Assembly: GCA_005656395.1 (NCBI GenBank) | Contig: SRSI01000066.1 | Span: 434,001-498,000 of the forward strand | Reading direction: 5' to 3' | DNA from: Strongyloides papillosus | Lineage: Eukaryota > Nematoda > Chromadorea > Rhabditida > Strongyloididae | Length of the DNA: 64,000 bases | Shown: piece after piece, positions 24,085 through 36,987 of the stretch | Layout: each line of letters opens with the position of its first letter | Numbering within the stretch: position 1 is the stretch's first letter | The notes under the pieces: generated by a model | Database searches by the model: none | Told to the model about the DNA's origin: nothing | Seen by the model: only the letters and a program-made list of their open reading frames with translations | Translations under genes and position numbers: made by a program

Positions 24085-27000
24085 TGGAAAAATTAAAAAT
24101 GATCTGATGATTGAAAATATTTTGATATAATTAATATAAAAAATAAAATCGACAAAAAATCACAGTTTATGATCAGTAAAAATATTGAAAACATTTCATC
24201 ACTACAATAAATACGCTTGACTCAACATAATTAACCAAATTATTTTAAACATTCATTTTACTTTAAAGTTTTTTTTTTCTTATTATATATCAAAAAGTAA
24301 TAAAGAAAATAATAATAATGTAGTGGAAAAACAAAAATTTATTATTCCATTAATATTTTTTATTCCTATAAGATATATTTGATTCATCTTATAAAAACAA
24401 TACAATTCAATAAAATTTTAAATAATACAAGCAATATATAATGAATCAGAAACATTAAAAAGTTCAACAAGTTAACAAGTCATATGATTGTTTATTCAGA
24501 GTAGTACCTTAATTCATGAACATAAAAAAGCTTTCGAATAATACTTTGTTAATGAATTGGATTGAAAAAAAATATTTATTTTTAGTCAATAAAATTTATC
24601 TTGTTATAAAGTATCAATTTTTAAATATAAAATAACTATTGGTAAATTCTAAATGATAAAATAATTCTTTTATTAATAAAAAATTTTTTTCTAACAGTAA
24701 AAATCTACTTTTACCACACATCAAATAAACCTTATCACCTAAGAAAATTGTTTTGTCATTTCACTCATGACACTTCGTAAATATTTATAATATGAAATCA
24801 CATAATATAGTAAAAAACTTATTTTATTATAATAGTTAAAAAATTTTCGATTTATAGAAATAATTTATTTACTTCTAAATGAGAGGAAAAGGAAGGAATG
24901 AAATTTTTTAATTCGTTTTTCTATGTTATTTTTATCTATCTTTTTTAAGAAACGACACTTAATGCCTATATATGTACATGTTTAAAAAATGACTTTAAAA
25001 ATATCAATATAAAATAATCATCGTTGACAATTATTAAAGGATTAATTTTATTAGATGAGTTATACAAAGTTATGCGTAAGTAATTTTATAATAATTGTCA
25101 GGAAGGTAAGAAATTTGACAGTTTTTTTCCATAAAATTATATTAATAAATTATTGCTCATCAATAAAGTAGCTTAAACAATAACAATTTTAATAATTTTA
25201 TCATACTATCAAAGATTATTTCAACGATAAAATCTTGACATTAATTCTAGTTCTCTTGCACTTTTAACAGATTAATTGTATGGGATTTTCTTCAAGTACA
25301 TACTTAGTAAAGTTTTAAAATAATTAAAGAGTGCAAATAATATGATATATGGTGATTATAGGAAGTAAAATAAAATTTAATTATTAAAAGTATATTAATA
25401 ATATATATATGTGAATATTATTATAAAAAAGAAGATAGTATAAAGAAAATTTGTTTCTATCATTAGCTTAGTATAAATTTATCATAAAACTAAAACTTCT
25501 ACTATTACTTTATACTCCCACCTATCACAAACCTTAATCATAATTATCAAAGAACATTTGCCTTTATGAATCATTAAAAAATTCTTATCATATACCATTT
25601 CAATTCACCTTCTAATTGCCATCCTCCAAGTACTGCTAGGTACCAAATCATCTAAAATATCTTATTTCAAAACAATCTAATATTAAAAAATGAAAACATT
25701 CTTTTATCAATATACTTATTCATCGTATACCCTTTTTAAAGTTTCATTATTTTCAGTTTCACCTTTTATCTTGATATAAAAAAAATCACTATGATTTTTT
25801 GGTAGAACTATGACTGTTGGTTTAGATTTAATAAATGTATAAAGAGAAATGCATTAATAATTTGTCTTATAAAAAGACTAAATGTTCTTGTTCTAGGATG
25901 TACCGGGTAGTAATAGAAATTACAAAAAATGACTCAAAAATATTGATAATAAATATAACGAAGGCACAAAATAACAATCAAATATAATTAAAAATTTCTT
26001 CATATAAACTAAGAAACATGCATAATTAATATAATAATTCCATAAAGAGCTGAAATGAATTCTGATGATTGTGGAAATTATACAATAAATTTACGAAAGT
26101 TAAAACAGGACTTTTGTGAAATGTTATAAAAATTGTCATATAAAACAAGACATAATATAATAAAGTACCATATAAAACAAAAATTCATAACTTTTTTCAA
26201 TTAAATTCACATTTCTTATTTGACTGTTATGCTCAGAAGTATTTTATCCTAAAAATTAGCTAACAAAAATTTCCAATATATTTTAATAGATAACATAATA
26301 ATAGAGAAATAATTATACATATTTAAAAATATTTTCTGGTAAAAATGATAAAAAGAAAATTAATTTATTATTTAAATTTCAAAGTAAAACTAAGGGAAAA
26401 TGAAAAATAAGAATGCTAATATTTAACTATAAACAATCATTTGCTATGATAATTATTTTCAATATAAATTTTTAGGTAAAAAATTTCACAATCTATTGTA
26501 CTTCTAAAAGATTTCATTTCAAAATTAAACGAAAAACAATTTGATTAAAATGTATGATTAAACATATAATTTAAAGATTATTTTAAAAACTTTTCACTGA
26601 AGCATTAGTCGCTCTTTTTTAAGTTTATTAAGGGTAAAATAAATATATTAACAAGTTAAGAGGTTATAATGAAATATTTCTACAAAAACTATTATCAATT
26701 TTTAGATAAATTTTATAATTCACTAATATTTTATTTCATATTCATAGATAGTTGTTATACCATAAGGAACGTAAAAGAAAATTACCCATAATTTTCAATA
26801 TTTAAATAAAAATTTTATTTTACTTTAAAATTTTGGTTATTATACTACAACTAACATTATTTTAAAATTTTTCATCTATATTGGGTTGTTAAAAAAGTAC
26901 AATAGTTTTAAACTATTTTTTGTCAGGAAATTAAAAAACAAATCAAAACATAAAGCCTTTATTCTCTTAGCATAACTTTATTGTTATTATACATACACTT

Positions 27001-30000
27001 TTTTTATCTGTTTTCAACAAGGTGATTTATCTAAATTTTTGTTATTTAATAAAATATTATTTTATACAGAAAGTTATGAGTATTATTGAAATTATAATAT
27101 GATGATGTATAGAGATTGTAGAACTAGATTTAATGTAGTTATAAGGTGTTAGAATAATTTTATTTGATTTATGATCTTGTAAGGCAAGTAAAATTGAATT
27201 TTTTTTATTAAAATTTGAGGCTAATAACATTAACTCAATGGTTCAGTGTGATTTGCTTTAAAAAATGTATAGATATAATTTATAATGGTTAGTATTTGAA
27301 TTACACAAACTACCTCTACAAATGGCTGCATTTAAAACAATTACGTTAGAATGAGAAATAATATTTATAAAAAAATTAAAATTATTAAAATAAAAATTCC
27401 AAAATATAGTAAAAAATCTTATGTCTACAGACAGTTATAGTATTATACTTTCGACTTTAACAAAAAACATATTTATATAAAAATAATAAATGCACTTATA
27501 TATATTATATGATTTTAAGAGGACAAATAAAGTATTTATGTCTAATTATTTTTATAAATACAATAAAAATAATAATATCTTGACTACTTTCTAAATGAAT
27601 AATAAGTAAAAATAATTAAAAATTTAAATATTTTTCTAAGATAGATAAAAATATATCATATAAAATATAATGTAAAGGAGGTATATGTTAATTATACTTA
27701 AAAATATTATATATTAAAGATAAGTATTTTTAATAAATAAGAAGTAGGCATTTTTTCAATTTAACGTTTATAATAGTTTAAAAACCATGGGTAAGTAAAT
27801 CAGTTGTCTTTAAAGTCCATTTACTATAAAGAAGACCGATGAAGAGTTAATTTAAGAGGACTGTCACAGATCATTGCTTCTCTACTTTCTACTACCATCC
27901 TTCACTACCTATCTCTTTCCAAATCAATCAACTTATAAGTTTTCATATCTGTCCACTATTGGCTTACAGATTAGGTTACTGAAAAATGATTGAAATTAAA
28001 AGTTCAAATGTGGTAGACACAGATGATTTAAGAAGGATAAAATGATGAAGGTGAGATTTCAAGAACTGATAAGAAAATAAAGATGTTACAATTAGAGATT
28101 GATGAGGCGAAAAAGGATACGAAATGATGATGTCTTGTTATAAAATAAAACATTTTGCAATATAGAATGGAAACAAATAAATCTTCATTGCAATAATCAA
28201 TTAAATTTTATTAAAATAAAAAAAAGGATATAATTTAAATAAAGAATATTAGTAAATTAAAGTGATTATAAAAGTATTAAGAAAAGTCAACTTTCAAAGT
28301 GATATATAATTGTTTTATTTAACAATTTAAAGACAATGTAAAATGGTCATATATTTATTTGCTATATTTCTAAATGTTCTTAGCAAACTAAGCAATGTGC
28401 ACTCATAATAATGATGAAGTAAACATTCATTATAAATGGTAAAAATACCATTCCATATATATTTTGATTTTCATAAAGTTAAACATAATTATTTACATTA
28501 AATATAATTTATAAAAAATTAATTTATAACGAATATAAGATAATATTAGAGATAAAGATTATTAGAAATATAATGTTAAAAACTTAATGTCTTTATAAAT
28601 TTTTTTAGAAATATAAAATTATCTTAATTATACAAACATATATGTACATACATATATAACTCAATGTTTGAAAATAATTTAATGATAATATTACTGCAAA
28701 TTTGTAGTTAACTATTTAAATAAGAATATCATTCTTAACTAAGTGATATTTTAAATTTAATTTAAGATAAAATAGAAACAGTTAAGATTAATTTATATAT
28801 TATGGTAAAACCATATAAAGCAACAAGAAATATGTAGTACTCAAGTTTTAATTTAAAAAACAACTGATATTTTAATCAAGAAATTTGTAGAAAGAATATA
28901 ATTTTAATATTGCTAGACTGCCTAAATTGTTCTTAAAATTCACACAATTTTTGATAGAACAAAATTAAGTGTCAAAAACCTGATAATTTAATATTAGGTT
29001 ACTTTTTTAAAATTAATAAATAATTAATTTTTTGAAATATTTAAAATTTTTCACAAAATAGATAAAATTTAATGTCATATACTTTTAATGAACGTTTTCC
29101 TATTTCTACAGAATATAACTTCCCATAAAATTTTTTATAATATTATATTAGAAATGATGTGAAAACGGTTATATTAATCTTTAGTTCAGAGGTAAAAATG
29201 AAAATAAATATTCTAAACCTGTTATATATATGTTTTAGCTCATTATTAAAATGATAATATTATGAATTTGTTTCATTATCCGGAAGGTTTAAATCAAAAA
29301 TCATTATAAAATATTTATTTATATAATTAATAGAAAAAATTCCTATCACTTTCTATCGCCAATTTAGCACTAAAAAATTAAATATAAATTAAATATTTTT
29401 AATTATAAACATTTTATTACCAATACATGATTATACACTTCTCATCAATGATAAACTTATGATTATCGTGTGAATTAACTACAAGCTAATCTTTTTAAAG
29501 CATATAAGAAATTGAAAAAAGAACATAATATGCTTTTGAAAATAATATGAATGAAAAAATATTTAAGGTGAAAATTATAAAATTTAGTCATTTAAAAAGA
29601 AATATTTTTCTTGATATGAACGTATAATTTTTTTAATAAATTATTTGTATATTAAAGATTATTTAAAATAAAAAAAATTAATTTTTATGAATAATTACTT
29701 ACTCATATTTTAATAAGATTGAAAAATTATGTGAAATTCTTTAACAAGCTTATTGTAACTTGAAACGTTTATAAAAAATAAATTGTATCATACTTCATTT
29801 ATTGCTGAAAAAAAACAAATTAATGTAAAAAAATTTATAGAATATTAATTACACTTTATATAATAATTAAAAGTGTCAAAATATATGAGTAAAATTTGAA
29901 TAGTTTGCATAAGAATATGTTATACAATTTATATAAAGTACTCAATATTTACTTTTTCAATTTCATAATAATTTATAAATTAATATAAAGAAAAAGTTTT

Positions 30001-31032
30001 AAAATTTTTAATGCAATCGTTCAATTATATGGTGAATTAATGGGAGGAATTTGAATGAAAGAAGCGTTGTGTGAGGTTAACTTTCTTCATGTGTAAAACC
30101 TTTTTTGTAAAGGGAAAACGAATACTCTCCTGAGAAATGATACAGAAAATATATCACTAAGATATTATAAAAATGTATAAAAAGACAATATTAAATGACA
30201 TTTGGGCATAAAGATTATTTACAACAAGGGCTTCCTTAACGAAACAATTAATGTATATTCTTTAAGACAAGGATTAATTTTGAATTCAAGATTTAAATCG
30301 TTTTAAATTAGTTAATTAATACTGCTGTGATACAAGTATGTAATCAAAAAAAATGTTACTAGCATGATATAATATAGAATTTATCAAACTTAGCTATTAA
30401 TATATCAAAAAGATTTTAAAAAAATTCAAAAAAGTAAAGATATATGGTCAATTAGAAATAAAGTGATTTCATATTAATGGATTAATACATCTCATTCATA
30501 TAAATTATTTATTCAACAATATGTAAATAAAAGTTTCATTTAAATACACATTATACAGTATTAACAATTTAATTTTTGACAAATTCTGATAACTATTTTT
30601 TATTTATAAATGTAAATGTAATTGCAATTCTAGAATAAAAAAGTTTTTTGGTGTACTAATTATAGATGATATTATTTAATCATACAATATAAATATAATC
30701 ATTATTGTTTTTAAAAGTAATCATATATGCAAAGGACCACCATAGCTAAAAATAAAACATTGGAAGTATATTGAAATTTCCATTTTTTTTCAACAATAAG
30801 CTAAAAAATTTGAAAAATTTCTTTTAGTATTTATTTCTCTTAAACAGTTATTCTGATTAGCTAAAATAATTGATTCATTAATGATGTAATCTTAATTTTA
30901 GCTATACATTCATTAAATTTTAAATTATTTAGTAAAATAGCTTTAATTTTTAAAGAAAAAAATAAGAAAACATTTATTAACAAATATCTCAGTTTTTGAC
31001 GTTTCGTTATAATATATCAAATTTGCTTTTGC

Positions 31033-31045
31033 TGACCAATGGTCA
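31033..31045. promoter_or_regulatory. Everted TGACC/GGTCA pair containing CCAAT
   Basis: TGACCAATGGTCA is an inverted repeat of two nuclear-receptor-type half sites separated by 3 bp, with a CCAAT core. It lies in one of the less AT-rich islands of the desert. Function is inferred only from the motif. Confidence 0.3.
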
Positions 31046-31299
31046 CATTAACCTATTGTCTTATAACTTAAATTTTGCATAGCAGCTTAACATTGAGTTA
31101 TCTGACAAGAAATTCATTGAATAAAATATAATTCTCTTACAAATTTCAATGTTCACAAAGCTTAAAAATTGAAATGAATATTTTTTTATTTTTGACCACA
31201 CAAGACCTAGTGAGGGAAATATAGGATGAAGGAGAATTATTTATTTAGGGGAGAAGGGTGTATTAAATGATAAAGACATCTTTGATTTATGGGTGTTGC

Positions 31300-31307
31300 A
31301 TTTGCAT
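31300..31307 (+). promoter_or_regulatory. POU octamer ATTTGCAT
   Basis: Perfect octamer motif in a less AT-rich island (about 31190-31330). Octamers bind POU-homeodomain factors. An 8-mer made mainly of A and T is expected by chance now and then in this genome, so the island context matters more than the match. Confidence 0.3.
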
Positions 31308-33099
31308 TTCATATACAGTTTAATGAAGAGGTAAAAATAAAGATTGTAAAAGATAATGCTATGTTGTAAAATTAAATAACTAATAAAAATAGGTAGGCAA
31401 GATTTTTGAATTGAAATATTACAAGTATTTTAATTAATTTAATTTTTTAATTTAGAAAAAAAAGCGTAGTGTATTTAAAATGTTAATAGGAATGATTTTT
31501 ATCCTTTATATAGATAAATAAACTTTTAAAAAAAATAAAAAATGACAATACAGTACAAACATTATACGAATAAATAAGATATTATAGTATCGCAATGAAA
31601 TACGTATTTGTTGGAAATTATAATAAGAATATTAATTTTTTATCCAAATAATTTTAAAAATTATTATCATAATACTAAAGATTGTATAATGCTCTTTAAA
31701 ACTATCTGTCATTCCATAAAAGTACTTCATTATATATTTAATATAAATATTTTGTATAAAATTTATAAAAGAAAATTTATACGAAAATAAAAAGATGTTC
31801 TCTTTCCTACCTATAATTTAAATTATTACTAATATAAAATGAAGAATAAAATTAGTGGTTGGTAAAACTTAATTTCTATAGAATATTTTTTTTAAAATAT
31901 GAATTTTAGAAGAAATATAAACGAACTTTATCGATACATTGTGAAATTATATATATTTAAAATAGAAATTATTTAAATTATAAAATTGAAATGTTAAAAG
32001 CATAAAATTAAATTACATTATGAATTTGAAGGTAAAAAAAGAATATATTAAATAAAATTTATTAAGTGGAGAGCTGATATTAATAAAAAAAAAGATAAGA
32101 AAATGTATTAAAAAATATTTTGTAAAATTTTAATAGATGTTTTAATGAGAAAATGAAATTCATGATATAATGATGTATTAAAAGTAGAGATATTTTTTAA
32201 GCTAACGATAAAACTTTAAAATAATTAAAATATATTTCATCTATGGGATGATAATATACATTAAAAACCTAATTTAAGAAAATAGTCATTAATATTATAA
32301 CCATCATTTCTCGTTAACTTTAAAATTGTTCTTTAAAAAGAAACAATAAAGGTTAGTGGAAAAAATATTTTACTTTGAATAAGTTTAATTATTTTAACAA
32401 TAAGTCTTTTGTTATATTTTCAAATTTTTTTCATTTTAACAATGATAAACAAAAGGAAAGTTAAAAATAACAATATTAATAGAAATAATTCATTAAGTGT
32501 CAAGCGATGTAAAAATAAAGATTGTCTTTAATATTTTTTAAAAATAACTCAATAAACAATTCACCATATCAAAATGTCAAATGCTCTTGGTCAGTGAAAA
32601 ATAAATTTTTAAAAATATTTCTACTCTCACAATAATTGAAAGGCTGCTAATGCCATTGAGAATTATAGAAATAAGGTAATATTCACAGGATATTTTTTTT
32701 GATAAAAGGCATAACTTTAAAATATTGTTATGATAAATAAAAGATTATGTAATAATTTGATGTGGTCAGTTGACAGCTTCACGTCCAGTGGGTGAAAGAT
32801 GTTATAAAGTGATTGGTGTTTGGCGAAATGGAATAAAAATCTATCTGTTGTGATCTTGTAAAAAGCATATGAGTGATAAATTTAAAGATTATATGATATA
32901 TATTTATACATTATTAAGTAAATATAGCTAAAAAAAAGGTTGGACTTAACAGTTATAAGAAATATCAATCTAATTTAGAATATATGAAATTTAGTGGTAT
33001 TTTTTTAATAATTATTGTTTTATAAAAATATCATCTGAAATGAAGATATTGTGATGTATTAATATATTAAAAGAATAATTGAAAAATAAGGGTAGAAAA

Positions 33100-33670
33100 T
33101 AGAATATCTAATTTCTTATCTGTTTTCCTTAAAATGTCGCAACATAAATTTAAACCAAATCTCTTTTTCATCCCTAATGTCCATTCCTCATGCATGTCAA
33201 GAACTTCTTTTCATCGCATTCTTCTCTCATAATAAATAACATGTTCTTTCTACTAATACTCCTATAGTCTGTTATTGGTAGAGAAAATCTTGGTTTGAAG
33301 TGAAAAGCAAAATGACCAGAGGAGAAAAAGTTGCTTCTTGAATGGAAGTCATAGAAATAAAATAAAAGTTAAATAGAGTCACCCAGGAATATAACTGGCC
33401 ACAAGCATCAGGAGATATGTCTTCTTTTAACTTCCCCAGTTTCTTTATTTCTTTTAAGTTACGCCATTTAGAAGTTAACATAATAGACGGCAACCTCTTT
33501 GTGAAGTTATCAGCTGGACATCATATCTTATCACTGGGTAAACTCGCATAGTAATAGAAATGAGCCTTTGACGTCATTGATGGGCAATTGGAAAAAGTGA
33601 GAAATGACAAAAATATATAAGAAGAATGAGAAGTGGGATTTATAATGCACCTAAGTGGATGATAAACAAT
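33100..33670. promoter_or_regulatory. Largest non-coding island in the desert, contains a CRE
   Basis: About 570 bp of distinctly higher complexity than its surroundings, with few poly-A/T runs. It contains a perfect cAMP-response element TGACGTCA at 33569-33576. A 73-codon minus frame at 33272-33493 uses C/G-ending codons (CTG, GGG, GGC, CTC) unlike the window's genes and starts with TTG, so coding is unlikely. Candidates are an enhancer, a promoter of an unannotated RNA, or a degraded mobile element. Confidence 0.45.
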
Positions 33671-34205
33671 TTCAAATTGTTTCATAAAATATAGTAAATA
33701 AAAAGACTCAAAGATTTGTTGGGAAATTATTGCATCATATAATTCAATATGTGAACTTTGTTTATTAGTTAAAATAACTTTTTCATTTTAATTTCTTTCA
33801 TAATTTTAAATGAGAAAAGCTTAGTATTTTTAGGAATTTGTTTTCTGGCACATTTATTAACATGTGTATTCCCGATTTTAATGTAAATTTAACTCATTTA
33901 AAAGTCTTTATAAAATTGTAAATAAGAGAAGAAAATAGTTAAAATCGTGTACTTTAGTAATTTAGAAAGCGAGTAAATCTTGATGTCTTATCATTAGTTC
34001 TAAATTTTTCATTCAAATTTAAAGTCCAACATTGTTCTCTCAAATTACATAAATATCTTTTTACTTTAAGAATAATTTTGTCAGTATCCAATAAATTGAT
34101 ATGGTACAACAATTACCCGGAACTTAAAGTTGTTAGAAAGATATGCTTTAAGATAATCTGTTAAACAGCAAAACAGGGAATAATAAATTATGCTTGAATT
34201 TTAAA

Positions 34206-34227
34206 ATATATATATATATATATATAT
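34206..34227. repeat. (AT)n microsatellite, 22 bp
   Basis: Eleven uninterrupted AT dinucleotides. Simple repeat without other evidence of function. Confidence 0.8.
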
Positions 34228-36669
34228 TTATGTAATTTAAATAGAATGATTATATATTAATAAAGCAAATACTGCATGGTAATTCAACAAAACATTGACT
34301 TTAAATATTAACAAAATAAATTCCTTTAAGTTTTAATTAACATTAAATAATATTCTTTCACAAAGAAAAAAGAATTCACAGAAAAATTTTTAATTACGAA
34401 ACGAAGTTATAACTTCCATATTTATTTTATAACAATTATTAAAATTTAGTAAATTTTGGACTATTTCAGCATATTATTGAAAAAACATTTTATAATATTG
34501 GGTATATTGTGATTAAAAATATGATATTATATTAGTTTAAAAAAATAATTAACTATAAATTTAGAACCCTCAAACATTATGTAATTAAATATTTAAGAAA
34601 TGTCATTTAAAGAAAATATAAAAATGAATTTATGAAATAAAGATTAGTAGGATTTCCACTAGAAAACAATATAAAATTAAATTGAAGGATAAAAAAAGTT
34701 GTTGGAGAGAAGAAAAATTAATCTAGATTTAAGATTTATGTTAACAAATAAAAGTTTTAAAAGATGGACGGATATTTGAGGAACAAATAAAAAAAATTAT
34801 AATATATCATTTGTCTTTTCATGTTATATTAAAATTTTACATATTTTAAACGTAAATTGTTACTTAAAAAAATTTTTAAATAGTGAGTGTTCTATAAAAT
34901 ATTTTATAAATGTTTAAGTTGTAAGAAGAAACAAACGTAGAATATTTTAAAGTTTTAAAAGAATTTTAGTATAAAGAATATGATGCTACAGTTATAATTA
35001 TTTAAATCATTAATATGTACTAGAACAACTTGAAGAAAAATAATATATATTTCTGTGAAGATACATTTAGCTTATTTATTATTTAAAAAATATGTTAGGA
35101 TACAATAACTTTGTTTAATAAAAATTTTAAAAATGGTAACGAAATTACAGATATATTTTAGAGATAATTTACAGTATATCTTTGACTATTAATTACTCTA
35201 TCAAATATTTTGTATTTTTTTATTTCGTTTGAGTACTAATGTTTAACAAATATGTTATAAGAATATATTATGATATAATTTAAAGACGTTTAGTATTAAA
35301 CATATAATATAAGTATCATACTGTATATATGAAAAGTATTTATATCATAACATTGTTAATATTATTTTCTTATGATCCGCATAACAAAATAAGTTTTTTA
35401 ATTGTAAAAACCATTAATTCCATTAATTCAATAATTTGTTATTATCAAAAATGTTGGAAAATCATTTTTGAATAAAGCGATTTGTATCGTCATTGATCTG
35501 ATAACAAAATGAGAATGTATTAAGGTGTTGGAAAAAAACTAAATCTAACTAATGGGAATATTAATACATATAAATATTATATATACTATGTTTTGGATAG
35601 AATGATTGTATAATATTGGCAAAGAAGAATATGATTATAATATATAATATATCAATTAAGAATATATTTATAGAAATATAATTGTTTGCTCAATTTATAA
35701 AAAAAAAATCTTTAAATATTACTTTTAGATATTATAAAGATAGTTTCAAATACAATATAATAATTTCTCATTAAATCTCTGAGAAAAGATATGTTAACGA
35801 ATTGATACAATTTTTCTTTCATAGACATTTTATGAAATATAAAAATAATTAATTGATGGAAAATCGAACAGCACTTCAAAAATACCAATTAAATTAGATG
35901 ATTACTAGTTTTACTAAATTAGCAATTAAATTTTTAGATGTAAAGTTAATTTTAATATTAAATAACTTGCCAACTTAAATTTTTACAGATTAATTAAATG
36001 CACTAACAAAAAATTATAATTACAATTTTTCCCAACTTTGGAAGATTAATCTTTTGTGATTCAAAGACATAATGAAACGTTTTAGGTTAACTTGAGGTAA
36101 TTAATGAGTGTTTTGATTAATAAGGTCGTGATACAATAAAAATACTCGTTTCTATATGTTTATCAAATTGACAAAATTTTATTCAATTATTCCCATGTTG
36201 ATGAATGTAATTTATATTTGAAAGCAATAGTTCAAATTTTTGTATATTCATCTTAGCTTTCTATTTTATTTGAGTTATTAAAGAAGGATATTAGTCAAAA
36301 TATATAAATTTTATTTAATTTGAACTTTTGTATATTAATAAATTATATCTCTTATATCATAAATTTTTAAACTTAAATGAGTAATAGTTATTCATAAAGA
36401 TTTAAGTGAGTAAATACAATTGGATTTTCTGATTAATGTAACAGGGACTGGAAGTTGTATTCAATTTATTAAATAAAAATTTGTATTTAATTATCATATT
36501 ACAAGAAATATGGAATTGATTCCGTAGTTAAAATTTCCATTTATTGATTCTACATAAAAATATTAATTTAATATTTTAGAATATTTAAGCTATTTTAAGG
36601 TAACAATAGATTTTTTTTTATAAAAATACATCCATTTCATTCAATATTTTGTAAAAATTTAATTTAAAA

Positions 36670-36987
36670 ATGAAGTTAGTATTTTTTTTAATTATAATGT
36701 TAATTAATGTATTATTATCAGAAAGAACAAAATTGATTGGAAAGTATGTTCTTTATCCAAAACAAAAGGAAATGTTAAAATTTGATGGAGTAAATGAAAA
36801 AATTGGTATAGACTGGAATAGATCTGCAAGTGTCGTCCAATTAACAGTAGAGGTCTGTCATATCATTATTTTAAAAATCTATAAATCATTTTAGAATTGG
36901 TTAAAAGATGCTCAGCATGATTATAATAAACCAATTAAAGAAAAAATAATAAATGTCTTAAAAATAATTGAAAAAAATAGACATTAA
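36670..36987 (+). CDS. Small secreted protein, 91 residues, unknown family
   Basis: Exon 1 is 36670-36852 (61 codons) and exon 2 is 36895-36987, with a 42-bp intron (GTCTGT...TTTTAG) in phase 0. The N terminus has a clear signal peptide (MKLVFFLIIMLINVLLS, cleavage near residue 17). The mature ~74 residues contain no cysteine and are rich in Lys, Ile and Asn; the second half (WLKDAQHDYNKPIKEKI and onward) looks amphipathic-helical. I do not recognise the family. The reading frame, splice signals and signal peptide make it a credible gene. It stands alone at the right edge of the desert. Confidence 0.65.

Larger units (their letters stand above)
23149..36669. other. 13.5-kb gene desert with less AT-rich islands
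   Basis: The longest stretch without a recognisable gene, between the zinc-finger gene start and a small secreted-protein gene. Most is extremely AT-rich. Islands with visibly higher G+C and long non-AT words lie at about 23860-24090, 25480-25660, 27780-28115, 30040-30150, 31020-31330, 32760-32870 and 33100-33670. None has a convincing coding frame. They may be enhancers, promoters or unspliced RNA genes. No tRNA-like or known miRNA sequence was recognised. Confidence 0.6.

Noticed and set aside
31608..31790. 60-codon plus frame in the desert
   Set aside because: Composition is only Ile/Asn/Tyr/Lys/Phe, as expected from AT-rich spacer; TTG start.
33272..33493. 73-codon minus frame in the largest desert island
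   Set aside because: TTG start, codon use unlike neighbouring genes, and no recognisable domain.
23149..36669. Search by eye for known nematode miRNAs and tRNAs in the desert
   Set aside because: No mature let-7, lin-4, miR-1, miR-34, miR-71, miR-124 or similar sequence and no tRNA T-loop motif was seen; a covariance-model scan would be needed to exclude others.
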